Shown here: positions 35,262 to 45,480 of the stretch, one piece after another
Layout: each line of letters opens with the position of its first letter
Position numbering within the stretch: position 1 is the first letter of the stretch
From: Lonicera japonica
Taxonomy: Eukaryota > Streptophyta > Magnoliopsida > Dipsacales > Caprifoliaceae
NCBI GenBank assembly: GCA_021464415.1
Contig: CM038470.1
Coordinates: forward strand, 9,064,394 to 9,128,393
Length of the DNA stretch: 64,000 nt
Reading direction: 5' to 3'
Translations under genes and position numbers: made by a program
Notes under the pieces: generated by a model
The model's database searches: none
Told to the model about the DNA's origin: nothing
Seen by the model: the letters and a program-made list of their open reading frames with translations, nothing else

Positions 35262-37850
35262 GGTATAGACCTTTTTACTATAGAAATACATCATGGTGGT
35301 AATTTTGTCAGACGCCTAAACTTCATTACCGTGGTGGTTTTGTTAGCATGTTTAAGGATTTGGATCCTAATAGGATGTCATTTTTTGAGTTAAAAGGCAT
35401 GGTTAATGACTTAGGTGCAAAGCATTTAATAAATTATATTATAGAGATCCTGATTGCAACTTTGCCAGTGGCCTTAGGTTGTTACTATCCGATAATGAAA
35501 TTGAATCCATGTTAAATGATGCCAAAAAAATTGGATTACTAGAGATATATGTAGAACATTGTGGGGAACAGAGTGGGGTAGTAATGTAGGTGAAGTGAAT
35601 GAATGTGGTGGTATGAATGAAGGTAGTTATGAAGTGAATAAAGATGATGCAGATTCGAGTGATGCTGAAAGTGTTATTAATAGCCTTGACCATATTATTG
35701 ATGATGATGATGATGAGTTGATTGAAGTTAGGCAAAAAATTCAAAAATTGAAGTCTAATGATAATGATACAAAAGTTAATCAAACTTAGTCTCAAACTCA
35801 GTCTCAAACTCAATCTCAAACTCAATTTGTTTATGGTAATAGGAGTCACATGAGCAATGAAGAACTAGTAAGAACATTGGGTAGTGAGGGTAGTGAAAAT
35901 GATTACCCTGAATCATTTAATTATGATAGCCCTTATTCGAGTGATAATGAAAGTAAAATAAGGAAACCCCTATATCCTATTTATAGCCCTAAAACTGATA
36001 TATCAAAGTCTTTGCCTGTGCTTGGAATGAGATTTAGAAGTCCTAAGTAGTTAAAGTTATGTTTGACAAATTATTTAGTGTCAAAGGGGTATCCTATTCA
36101 CTTTGATAGGAATGATAGGGATAGGGTGCTTGCATTTTGTGCAGATGGTTTCTCGTGGAGATTGTATGTTACATATAGGCAAGATGGGAAATCCTTTCAG
36201 ATTAAGTCATACAAGATGAGCATAAGTGTGTGAGAAGTTTTAAACTCCCACTTGTAAATTCCAGATGGTTAGCTAAGCAGTATAATAACAAGATCACTAG
36301 TAATCCTAAATGGAAATTAAAAGACTTCAAGGCTGATTTGTTAGAGAAATATTCATGTAATGTGAGCTTATCTCAGTGTTATAGGGTTAGAAAGAAGGCT
36401 TTGGGTAAGGTTGAAAGATCTTTAAAAGATCATTATGCCAGACTTTGGGATTATGGTGCAGCACTTTTAAGGTCAAATCTAAATAGCGCAATAAAAATAT
36501 ATTTTGATGGACCTGATCCTAATGGTCCTCCATATTTTCAAAGGATGTATATTTGTATTAATGCACTTAGGAAGGGTTGGCTTGAGGGTTGTAGACTAGT
36601 TATAGGTCTAGATGGGTTAAATATTATTGTGGTGAGTTGTTGACTGCTATTGGGAGGGATGAGAATAACCAAATGTTCCCAATTGCTTGGGCAATTGTAG
36701 AGGTTGAAAGCAAAGACTCTTGGTCATGGTTTATTGAGCTTCTTTTAGATGATCTTGGGGTACAAAATGAAGGGAATGGGTGGACTGTAAGCACTGACCA
36801 ACAGAAAGGCCTTGTGCCTGCAATTCATGAGCTTTTACCACTGGCTGAGCATAAGTGTTATGCTCAGCACATCTACTCAAATATGAGGAAAAGATATACA
36901 GGTGCAGAAATTAAGTCATTGTTTTAGCAAGCAGCAAATAGTGGGACTCCAGAATAATTTGAATAAGTGATGGCTGAACTTTATGAAACTGATAAGGATG
37001 CATTTGCATACTTAATGAAGCAAAATCCTAAGACATGGTCAAGGCCTTTTTTTTACTACATATTCTAAATGTGAAGCGGTGGAAAATAACATGTGTGAGA
37101 CATTCAATGGCTCCATAGTTGAGGCAAGACATAAGCCAATTATTGGGATGTTAGAGGAGATAAGGTTAACAACCATGATTAAGATGCAAAAAAAAAGCGA
37201 GATAATTAAGAAGTGGGATCATGTTTTATGTCCAAAAGCTAAAGAAAAACTTGAAAAGAACAAATTGGACCACAAGTAACTCTTTAAATTTTTCTTATTA
37301 TTTTACTAGGACATACTATTCAATGCATATACTTATTACATTTTGTTATTATTTAATACATAAGTTTTGGAGTACAACTTATAATGGAGAGTCAGAGTTT
37401 GAGGTGAAGAATGGGAATATTGGGTTTGTTGTTGATTTAAAGGCAATGACTTGGTCATGCAAAATATGGGAACTAAGTGGGACCCCTTGCTGCCATGCAA
37501 TTTCAACAATATATTACTTGAAGGATGTTCCTTACAAGTATGTTTCTGAAATCTATTAAGTAAAGTACTGCACTGCTGCGTATGGTCAACACATGAAAGT
37601 TTAAATGGAGAAAATAAGTGGCCAAAGCCTGGATATGAAGTTATGTTACCCCCTCCTACTAGGAGGATACCTGGGAGACCTTGTCATGCAAGAAAAATGG
37701 GTGCACATGAAAGAGCCTAAAAGGAAGAAGCATCAAGTTAGTAGAAAGGGCAGAAAGATGCAATGTCAAAATTGCAAGCAGTATGGGCACAATAAGAAGA
37801 CATGCAAAGCTTCATTTTACCAAGTGACAAACCAAAAAAACTGCCTGTAA
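35262..37850 (+). pseudogene. MULE transposase (MuDR-type), decayed
   Basis: Cut-and-paste transposase of the Mutator superfamily. In order: an N-terminal PB1-like region (about 35270-35555; FTIEIHHGG, later MSFFELKGMVNDLGAKH in another frame); an acidic linker with a run of Asp (about 35640-35720); a MuDR DNA-binding region (about 36050-36400); the MULE catalytic domain (about 36480-36930) with LVIGLDG for the first Asp and TVSTDQQKG for the second; then a SWIM zinc finger (about 37400-37550, CKIWELSGTPCCHA); and a CCHC knuckle at 37762-37806 (Cys-X2-Cys-X4-His-X4-Cys). Stops at 35787, 36048, 36926 and others plus frameshifts break it. It would act on the 170-bp TIRs around it. Confidence 0.9.
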
Positions 37851-38899
37851 GTTATCCATGTTAAATGTTCCATTCATATGCCATTTGAATATTTGATGCG
37901 CCATTTTTAATGGTCACATGTGAAAAGAAAGCAACCAGTTACAAGCATAATACAAAGTTTAGCAACTCAGAGAAATGTGAGATAAAGGAAAGATTAAGTA
38001 CCTAATGGATATGGTGTTTATATTGCCCCTGAAACTGGTAATACTTATGAAAGGGTAAGTTTGAGTTTGTGTTTTATATTAATACTTAAAAGTATTTTTT
38101 TTATCTAGTTTGAGTTTGTATTTGATTACTATTTTGTTTGTTAATATTATAATAGACACCGGGACAAGGTAAACCAGTGCAGGTTAATGGCCCACCATCT
38201 ACTCAAAACTCCCAAAATGATCCAAGAAGTCAAGGCATTGGGCCTCAAGCTTCATGAACAATATGACAAGTAACTAAAGTGTAAAGTGTTGTATAAAGTA
38301 GTTTGATAATCATAAAAACAGAGAATAGCCTAATGGAATTACTTTTTGTTAATATTATAATAAAAACATATTACATGATAGAAGCAATTTTTTGGTTATA
38401 CAAGTAGTTTTTTGTTAATATCTTTTTGGTCATCCTATGATGTAAACAGAGATGCAATTTCGGTAAACATGGTGCTGTACCTTTTTTGTTAATGTAATGG
38501 ATATATACCCTATGTTTTTTTTTTGTTAATGTAATGGATATGTAATTTGTTTTTTTTAATGCAATGGATATGTACTATGATTTTTTTGTTAATATAATCG
38601 ATTCATTTGCTTCTAATGTAATTAATATATACTCTATTTTTTTTTCTTATAAAAGTTTTTTAGTAATGTAATGGATTCATTTGGTAATACTCTGATGCTT
38701 AAGTAATCACATATTGAAACACATTAAGGTCCAAAAACTCCATTTCCATTCAACCAAACAATAAGTACATACAAAAGGCAAATTATAGGACAACAATTTT
38801 CCATTCTTACAGCTCTTAATCCAAACCCACAAGATCAAAACGCAAACTAAAATTACAATGGTTTTTTAAAAATTAGTATTCATTCCCTTCTCCTTTGTT
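37851..38899. other. MULE interior between the two genes
   Basis: AT-rich, with degenerate direct repeats of a tttttgttaatgtaatggatatgta unit (about 38480-38700, four or five copies). A short exon-like piece near 38155-38258 may be the last exon of the transposase gene. No other gene. Confidence 0.4.
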
Positions 38900-39229
38900 G
38901 CTATGATCTCCATTGTTTAATTTAATAATTTTCACCAAATCTTCAATTTTTTTCTTTTCAGCTTCAAATCTTCATGTTTGCTCTGAAGATCTTTGTACAT
39001 ACAATGCAACTCATACAATGTTGCTTTGCAAGTCTTCAAGTCATCATCATCAATCCATTTAAAGAATTTATATGGCCCCAACTCGGTAGTTCCTACAGCC
39101 TGCAAATCTTCATTCCGGGGTTTTCTCTTGTCCAATAAAGTTTTATTGGTGCAGGGTATCCACATTTGCATGTCCATGTCTAGTGATTATTGCCAGAGTT
39201 GGAAGAGTTAGATGAGCTGCTAGTTGAAG
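38900..39229 (-). pseudogene. GRF-type zinc-finger protein gene inside the MULE
   Basis: On the minus strand an ATG at about 39229 opens a Ser-rich start, followed by an in-frame stop after about 17 codons. A GRF-type zinc-finger reading follows (CKCGYPAPIKLYWTRENPG), then a shift of frame to FFKWIDDDD and a basic coiled tail (KHEDLKLKRKKLK). GRF fingers of this type (At4g04775-like proteins in plants) are small nucleic-acid-binding modules. It is convergent with the transposase and lies just inside the right TIR. It could be a second MULE gene or a captured host gene. Stop and frameshift make this copy non-functional. Confidence 0.7.
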
Positions 39230-39524
39230 CCATAGCCCTAGAATTTGGGGACAAATAATTAGGTTAAAATAAACAAACATCAAACACAAATAAACAGACC
39301 ATAAATGGAAGAAAACCTCGTGAATGGAGAAACCTGATGAAAAAGAAGGAGAAAAATAATGGAGAAACCCGTTTGAATATTTTGAGCCAATGAGGAGAAG
39401 AAAGAGGAGCTCTGTAAACGAATGAAAATAATTGAGGAAAAGGGAGGGGGTTTTAATTAATCAAGCATGCTTATTTCACGTGCTTTAAATTAATGAGTTT
39501 TAAGAGTCTCGATGTCCAATTAGG

Positions 39525-39692
39525 ATGTTTTATTTCCACGTCAGCGTTCCGTTAGTGAATTTAAACAGGAGTTGACGGTTGGAGCAAATTGACCATAAAT
39601 AAAAAGTTTTTTTTCACGAATGACCAAAAAAAAGTTTGATCACCAAAACGCTAAAGAGGTATAAGTTCATTACCATTTTTTGTTATTTAGCC
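39525..39692 (-). repeat. Right TIR of MULE
   Basis: Inverted copy of 34430-34605, ending gttatttagcc just before the target duplication. Confidence 0.9.
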
Positions 39693-39701
39693 TTTTGTTT
39701 A

Positions 39702-40282
39702 TGTATTGTTGAGTAAACAACCTAAATTGCTATTAAACTTTCGATCTAGTACTACTTTGATCATCAAATTTTAAAACGAACCATTTTGGTCATTCAACTT
39801 TGGAGTGAGTACTACTTTGACCATTCCATCCAATTCTTCGGTCATTCAATATTGGAGTAAGTACCACTTTGACAATTCCATCCAATTTGGCTATTAAATT
39901 TAATACATTTGTGTGGCATATGATTTCATGTAAAGTTATTTTGATCATATTACAACAAAATGATATTTCTCTTTAATATTTATCGCCAAAATGATGCCAA
40001 AATGAAACACACACAATACATAAATCATAACAATATTTTTAACAAATAGTGCAATTTCAGTTATTTTATAACCAAAATGATTAAAATACGTTTAAATGAA
40101 GTCATATGCCCTGCACATGATTTCATTTCATTCAATTTAACAATGAAATTAAAAGAAATGACCAAAATGATACTCTCTCCAAAGTTGGATGGCCAAAGCG
40201 GTTCATTTTAAAGTTTGATGGCTAAAGTGGTATTAGATCGAAAGCTTAATGGTCATTGTGGTTGTTTACTTAACAATATATA
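39702..40282. mobile_element. Non-autonomous Mutator-like MITE
   Basis: Long inverted repeats of about 115-160 bp occur at 39704-39860 and 40130-40278. They share ttgttgagtaaacaac/ttgttaagtaaacaac, ctttcgatcta and caactttggag. The element is immediately next to the MULE at 34430-39692 but its TIR differs. The long TIRs suggest the Mutator superfamily. I could not fix a 9-bp target duplication because the ends lie in AT-rich sequence. Confidence 0.65.
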
Positions 40283-41088
40283 AATAAAAAAAGTAAATAA
40301 ATTTTAATTGGTATTAGTATTTATAGTTTATGATACTTTATGAATGATAGATTTTAAAATAAATTAATGCTATTGCAAAAGCAAAAAAACTTTACAATAA
40401 ACTGTTCATAATTGCATAATGAGAATCTTTAGTTATCTTCTCAATAATACCCATAATTTAAGGATGCCCCGTTTTACTAATAATTTGATTTATCCATCAA
40501 ACAAAATGGGGAGGGACGCAATTAAAGGATTAGAAAGCAGAGGTAACTCAAACTATGGATATTATTGAGGCAGTAAACTAAAAAAGATCTTAATAAAAAG
40601 TATGGACCATATCATTTGATTTGGTAAAAGTTAAAACTACTTGTAGTAATTATGATAATAAAAAGTCTAGCCTAGTGAGTTTTCAACTAGACCCTATTGG
40701 TGTCTATTTTTAAATTGTGGTAGGTATAGGTAATACAAATACAACTTGAATTTGGTCGAGTTCAGATTCATCTAAATTTAGCTCATTAAATCCAAACTAA
40801 CCGTTATATATAATGATTTTTCTTTAAATACTCTTATAATACTATATAATTACAATATATCAGTGCATATCAATACATGGGGGGTTTAGCCATATAATAA
40901 ATACATAAATTTTGCATTTTCAAAATTAGTCATGTTTCATGTCAAACATGTCCTTTTCTTGTGGTTACATAATTATTTATAAGCTAAAATTAAATATATT
41001 TTTTCCATGCCGTAGGCACAAGCATTATTAGTATATATATTTTTATGAAAATTTTCAACTGTGGACCAATCCGTACGAACTGGCTCTT
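40283..41088. other. AT-rich intergenic DNA
   Basis: No gene or named repeat seen. Confidence 0.5.
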
Positions 41089-41160
41089 TTTACGACTTTT
41101 TTTCGTTCGTAAAAAACATCAATCAATATTTTTACGACGAAAAAAGTCGTAAAAAGGCCC
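41089..41160. repeat. Near-perfect inverted repeat, ~30-bp arms
   Basis: The left arm ctttttacgacttttttt plus cgttcgtaaaaa (41089-41119) and the right arm (41131-41160) are reverse complements with two small gaps around an ~11-base spacer. It is probably a MITE core. Confidence 0.8.
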
Positions 41161-41700
41161 GGTCTATACTGACAGTCCGTATTCAGAAATGGACTCTATA
41201 TATTTATACCTATTAGTGCGGCCTTCGACGTTTGGGATGTCATGAGTTTGGCATTTATCCAAATCTACGATCTAAAATCACTTTATTTTTTTAGGTTTAC
41301 GAGTGATATTATTTACACTCACCTACTTATTTCTTTCCCATTTTTTAAAATTGATTAAAAATCATGTTTTATCAGGTCATTCGTTTGAGGGTTAGTATAA
41401 ATTAAGTTAAATTGCTTAGTTAATGAAACCACTTTCGCTATAAGTAAATGGTAAAATAGGAGAAAAAATGGTGTATATCATTTACTTAAGGCTAAGACGG
41501 GTGACATCCATCCACCTGAACTTGGACGAGTGACATTCACCAGCCTGTAGTATTACCAAACCAACGACTATTTCTATTCTTCCTTAATTCAAAACCTCCA
41601 CCCACCATTTTCTTCGATACATAGTGCAATACACCCATCACACTATTTTTCTTTTCTCAACCTCTCTATATTCTTTCAATCATACCTATTTTTGAAACCC
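41161..41700. other. Possible 5' flank of the Harbinger relic
   Basis: No gene. About 41492-41550 (ggctaagacgggtgacatcc onward) shares words with about 42380-42453 (cctgaa, acattcacc, ttagcc), which may be the two ends of a PIF/Harbinger-type element. The match is weak. Confidence 0.3.
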
Positions 41701-41849
41701 AAAAATGTCTGATAAAGAAGACGGAAATTATAGTTCAATATATGGCAACACTTAATGACGATGAGACTCAAAACCATAGAGTACATTAGTGTTATGGGAA
41801 GTACCGTAGTTCAAATTTGTAACCCAAGTATTTCAAATAAGATAAACTA

Positions 41850-42290
41850 GAGCTAAACAGGGTTGGAAGAACTATTTTGCTCCAAATCATATTTACCCTA
41901 TGTATAACTTCTGTAGGTGTTTTCATATGAATAGAGGGTTATTCAATCGAATCTTAAATGATGTATGTAAGTATGACAATTTATTTGTATATAAAGAAAA
42001 TGGTTTTGGGCAATCGGGTTTGACAAGCCATCAAAAAATGTGTAATGATAAACTGTATCTCACTTATGGTGCAACAACAGATTTATAGGGTGATTATTTG
42101 TGCCTTGGCGAAACATCATGCTTGAAGTCAGTAAAAAAAACTATTACATACACTTGGCACAAAATCTCATCTTCAAAAAGCGTTATATTTACTCCACGAG
42201 TTCGAAATGCTATTTTAATTAAACTTTACAAGCACACAATTAGTGATATGTTTGAGAATAAGAAGATTATATATAATGTTTGAGAATAAG
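41850..42290 (+). pseudogene. PIF/Harbinger transposase (HARBI1-like nuclease) N-terminal relic
   Basis: The frame from about 41852 reads WKNYFAPNHIYPMYNFCRCF, then MNRGLFNRIL, VYKENGFGQSGLTSHQKM and YGATTDL, a stop, then GDYLCLGETSCLKSVKK. This order and spacing match the N-terminal third of plant PIF/Harbinger (ALP1/HARBI1-type) transposases, before the DDE residues. A stop at 42086-42088 breaks it. The catalytic domain is missing, so the element is truncated and inactive. Confidence 0.75.
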
Positions 42291-42512
42291 AAGATTATAT
42301 ATAGAGTTTGAATAAAAATTGAAATTTTAAATCATTTGGAGCTGTTGCCATTTAACCATTTAAGCCATAAACGAAAGGGGAGGGATGAACATCATTAACC
42401 CGCCTGAAGTGGGCGGGCAACATTCACCCTACCGTGTTGTTATAATTTAGCCCATTGCTAATTTTAACTAGTTTTTATCATATAATATAGTTTGATAAGT
42501 ATTTTGATGTCT

Positions 42513-42902
42513 CAGTGATCATAGAAGCTCTAGAAATGATGTCTTTATTTTAAGTAAAGAACGGACATCCTCTTTTGAGGGGGTAAATGATTGAATTTTT
42601 TTATGAAATTTGGTGGGGATGATCCAGATCAACTCCACCAAATTTCATCAAAAAATTCAACCAGCAAGTGGGTGATCTAAAAATTGATATATATGGCATG
42701 TCGACCATTAAAATTTTAAATTTTTAGATCACCCACTTGTTGGTTGAATTTTTTGATGAAATTGGTAGAGTTGATCTATTCATCATGGAGATCATCCCCA
42801 CCAAATTTCATAAAAAAATTCAATCATTTACCCCCTCAAAAGAGGATGTCCGTTCTTTACTTAAAAGAATGACATCCTTTCTGAAGCCTCTTTATCTCAG
42901 TT
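42513..42902. mobile_element. Foldback element: long inverted repeat, ~170-bp arms
   Basis: The left arm (about 42520-42690) and right arm (about 42720-42895) are near-perfect reverse complements, including aagtaaagaacggacatcct and gagggggtaaatgattgaat. About 30 unpaired bases lie between them. The right arm has a 10-base or so insertion near 42780. No coding capacity. A read-through transcript would fold into one long hairpin. Confidence 0.9.
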
Positions 42903-42948
42903 ATTAACTAATTACTAAATATGAGTTTATACCATACTAATAGATGAC

Positions 42949-43790
42949 CTTAAATCATGGTTCAAAGTTGCGGTTTCGGAGGCCAATTCTGCCACTCAAT
43001 TTTTAACTCGGATATCAGTGTTGGTATTCAGTTTCAGCGATATGCATCGATTCGTTATTTAAAAAGCTCAAAAAATTACCAAAAGAATATAAAAAAATTC
43101 TAAAGTATGAGATCGATTAATAAGATGGATCAATTAGATAAACACGATACCATTATCTAGTATGTATTACATAGTCTATATTAAAATATCAACATGTTTC
43201 GCACTTAGTAATATAATTTAAAATCAGAGTTCAATAAATAAATAACAATACAATCTTATGAGATACAAATATCTCAAATATAAGTTAATTAGGCCTAAAA
43301 TAACGATATGAATTATACTCAATATCATTACTCCATGACTCCAGTGATGAGAAATGATGATATAAAAGAGGTTGAGAATTAGCACTTGTAAGGTAAATAT
43401 GAGATGAATGGCTAAACGACTCATCAAGATTAAGCAAATTTAATTAAGTAAATATTAGCAAATTACTTTGAAACAAATCAACAGTTTTTTCAATAGTTGA
43501 CAATTTAATTAAGTAAAGATTAACAAATTACTTTATAACAAATAAACATTTTTTTTTCAATAGTTGCCAATTTAATTAATCAAAGATTAGCAAATTATTT
43601 TGAAACAAATCAATATTTTTTTTTCAATAATACCAAGTCTCGGTAAAATATCGCGAAATATTGGCGAATCTGTGCAGTTTTAATAAAATATTACCGATTC
43701 AATGAAATACCGATATTTACATATATCATATCACAGCTAACTCCATTCTGACTTGATATCGGCCGATATTTTGAGCCACGCCTTAAATTA
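42949..43790. mobile_element. Non-autonomous DNA element relic with inverted ends
   Basis: The left end ccttaaatcatggttcaaag (42949) and right end gagccacgccttaaatt (43778) are imperfect inverted copies. The inner blocks tcggaggccaattctg and gatatcggccgatatt are also partly complementary. The interior contains three direct copies of a ~65-bp aatttaattaagtaaagattagcaaattac unit (43438-43610). Confidence 0.45.
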
Positions 43791-43858
43791 ACAATCTCTA
43801 GTACAGTTCATCTATCCGACTTCTTACCGTCGTCTCGATCAATGTTTGGGATGTTGTA

Positions 43859-44143
43859 CTCCCTCTCGTCCCAATTTAATTGTCCACTATTCTATTTATA
43901 AGATGTCCCAAAATAGTTGTCCACTTTCTACATTTAGTATATCATTAATTATAATAATTTTTTATATTTTTAATATTGCCCTTTAAGCTCCTCATTTTTT
44001 TTATTTTGGGCTTCGCCACCTTTTTTATGAGTACGAAAAGTAAAGGATATTTTTGAAAATAAATATTTTTTTTGGAGTAATTATTATATCTCTTTAATTT
44101 TTAGTTTTTTTAAAGTGTGACAATTAAATTGGTACGGAGATAG
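43859..44143. mobile_element. Stowaway-type MITE (Tc1/mariner), TA target duplication
   Basis: The terminus ctccctctcgtccc at 43859 and the inverted end ggtacggagatag ending at 44143 match the Stowaway ctccctccgtccc consensus. TA dinucleotides flank it at 43857-43858 and 44144-44145. The subterminal caatttaattgtcca pairs with gacaattaaattg. Length 285 bp, no coding sequence. Confidence 0.9.
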
Positions 44144-44145
44144 TA

Positions 44146-45480
44146 TTTAAAATTGTTTGTCATTCTCCGAACATGTAGTTAAAGCTTTTGCCGAGAAAAA
44201 AGGTAGAAAGTCTCGCCGGCCCACCGGAATGAGCTGCCGACCGGGGACGAGTAGTGGAGAAGCCCAGTAGATAAAATTTGGTGAAAAGTGACTCATGACT
44301 ACACAATTAATGTCCTTCCTTGCAAGCTTTGATCCAGTCTGAAGAAGAAAATATAAATATTTTATCGAACGAGAAACCCGAGGCCGAAGGAGGGGTAGGA
44401 TCAAAGGGCATGGTGGGATCCTCAAATCCACCCCCTCAGCGTCTCCCTTTCTAAATTCATTATTGCATTTCTGATACCCTGTACCAATTAGTTATTTTCA
44501 GATTTCATCGAATTTCTAATACTCTATTCCAATTACTTATATTTCCAAATTGATGAATACTAGCTCTATTCATATGGTTATTTATTTTCCACAGCAAGGG
44601 AAGGGTTTGAATCACAAATCAAAGTCAGGTTTCTCTCTACAAACTTCTCCCTTGACTTGATCTTTAGTTGAATAACAATGTTTTCTTTTCCTCCTCCTTG
44701 GGTATTCTTTAGAACAAGTTTTCAAACAAGCTCTTAAAAAAGGATTTGACATTGAAATTAAATGAGTTTGATTATATGTGATCTTTCTGATCTTTGGAAA
44801 TTTATAAAAAATTAAAATAAAATGGTGGCTATAGCTCGCCAGAGCTTGCCCCAATGAAAAGGTTGAAGATTGTGATAAAAAGATCAAGATCTTTGAACGC
44901 AAACATGTAGATCAAAATGTGCATTGTACAATTCAAACGTGTACCTGGTCACTACCTGAGCATTTAGTTTATTTGGAAGATAAAAATGGTATCCATGCTC
45001 AATGAAAATAACAAATTAATGTCCTTGAATGACATTAGAAAAGAATCCCTCCCAAAAGAAAACATTGCACTTAATATTGGTGACTCCACCAATTTCAACT
45101 AAAATGGTTCAAACACAGTATTTCAATAATTATGCGAAAATTGATTAACTGCTTTGTGGTCCACAAGAACAACTAATCAACCAAAGTACAACGACAAAAT
45201 TACCTTAATACATTTGTGAATAAAATACCTAATAACAATCATTCTTTTCTTCAAAAACAAAAAGGGAAAAGCGGTTCCTAGGCAATCAAATAAAATCTAC
45301 CTAAGGGACTGCTAAGAACTAAGAAGATGAAAACAAGGAAGAAAATAACACTGGGATCCTCCCCATGCAGGTATTGGTCAAATATGCGCACAAATTTCAC
45401 GTCTTAGTTCCGGTTATGCCATAAACCTCAAATTCCATGACCGTATGGAAAAATTAAGGATCATTTGTGAACTGAAACTA
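44146..45480. other. Intergenic DNA and 3' flank of RABA1
   Basis: No gene recognised. The part nearest 45480 is the RABA1 3' untranslated region on the minus strand. Confidence 0.5.

Larger units (their letters stand above)
34430..39692 (+). mobile_element. Mutator-like element (MULE) with two genes, perfect 9-bp TSD
   Basis: TIRs of about 170 bp (34430-34605 and about 39525-39692) start ggctaaataacaaaaaatgg on both ends. They are flanked by identical 9-bp direct repeats ttttgttta (34421-34429 and 39693-39701). Total length is 5,263 bp. The + strand carries a decayed MULE transposase and the minus strand a GRF-type zinc-finger reading frame, arranged tail to tail. The perfect target duplication and similar TIRs suggest moderate age, but stops in both genes indicate it is no longer autonomous. 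Confidence 0.93.
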
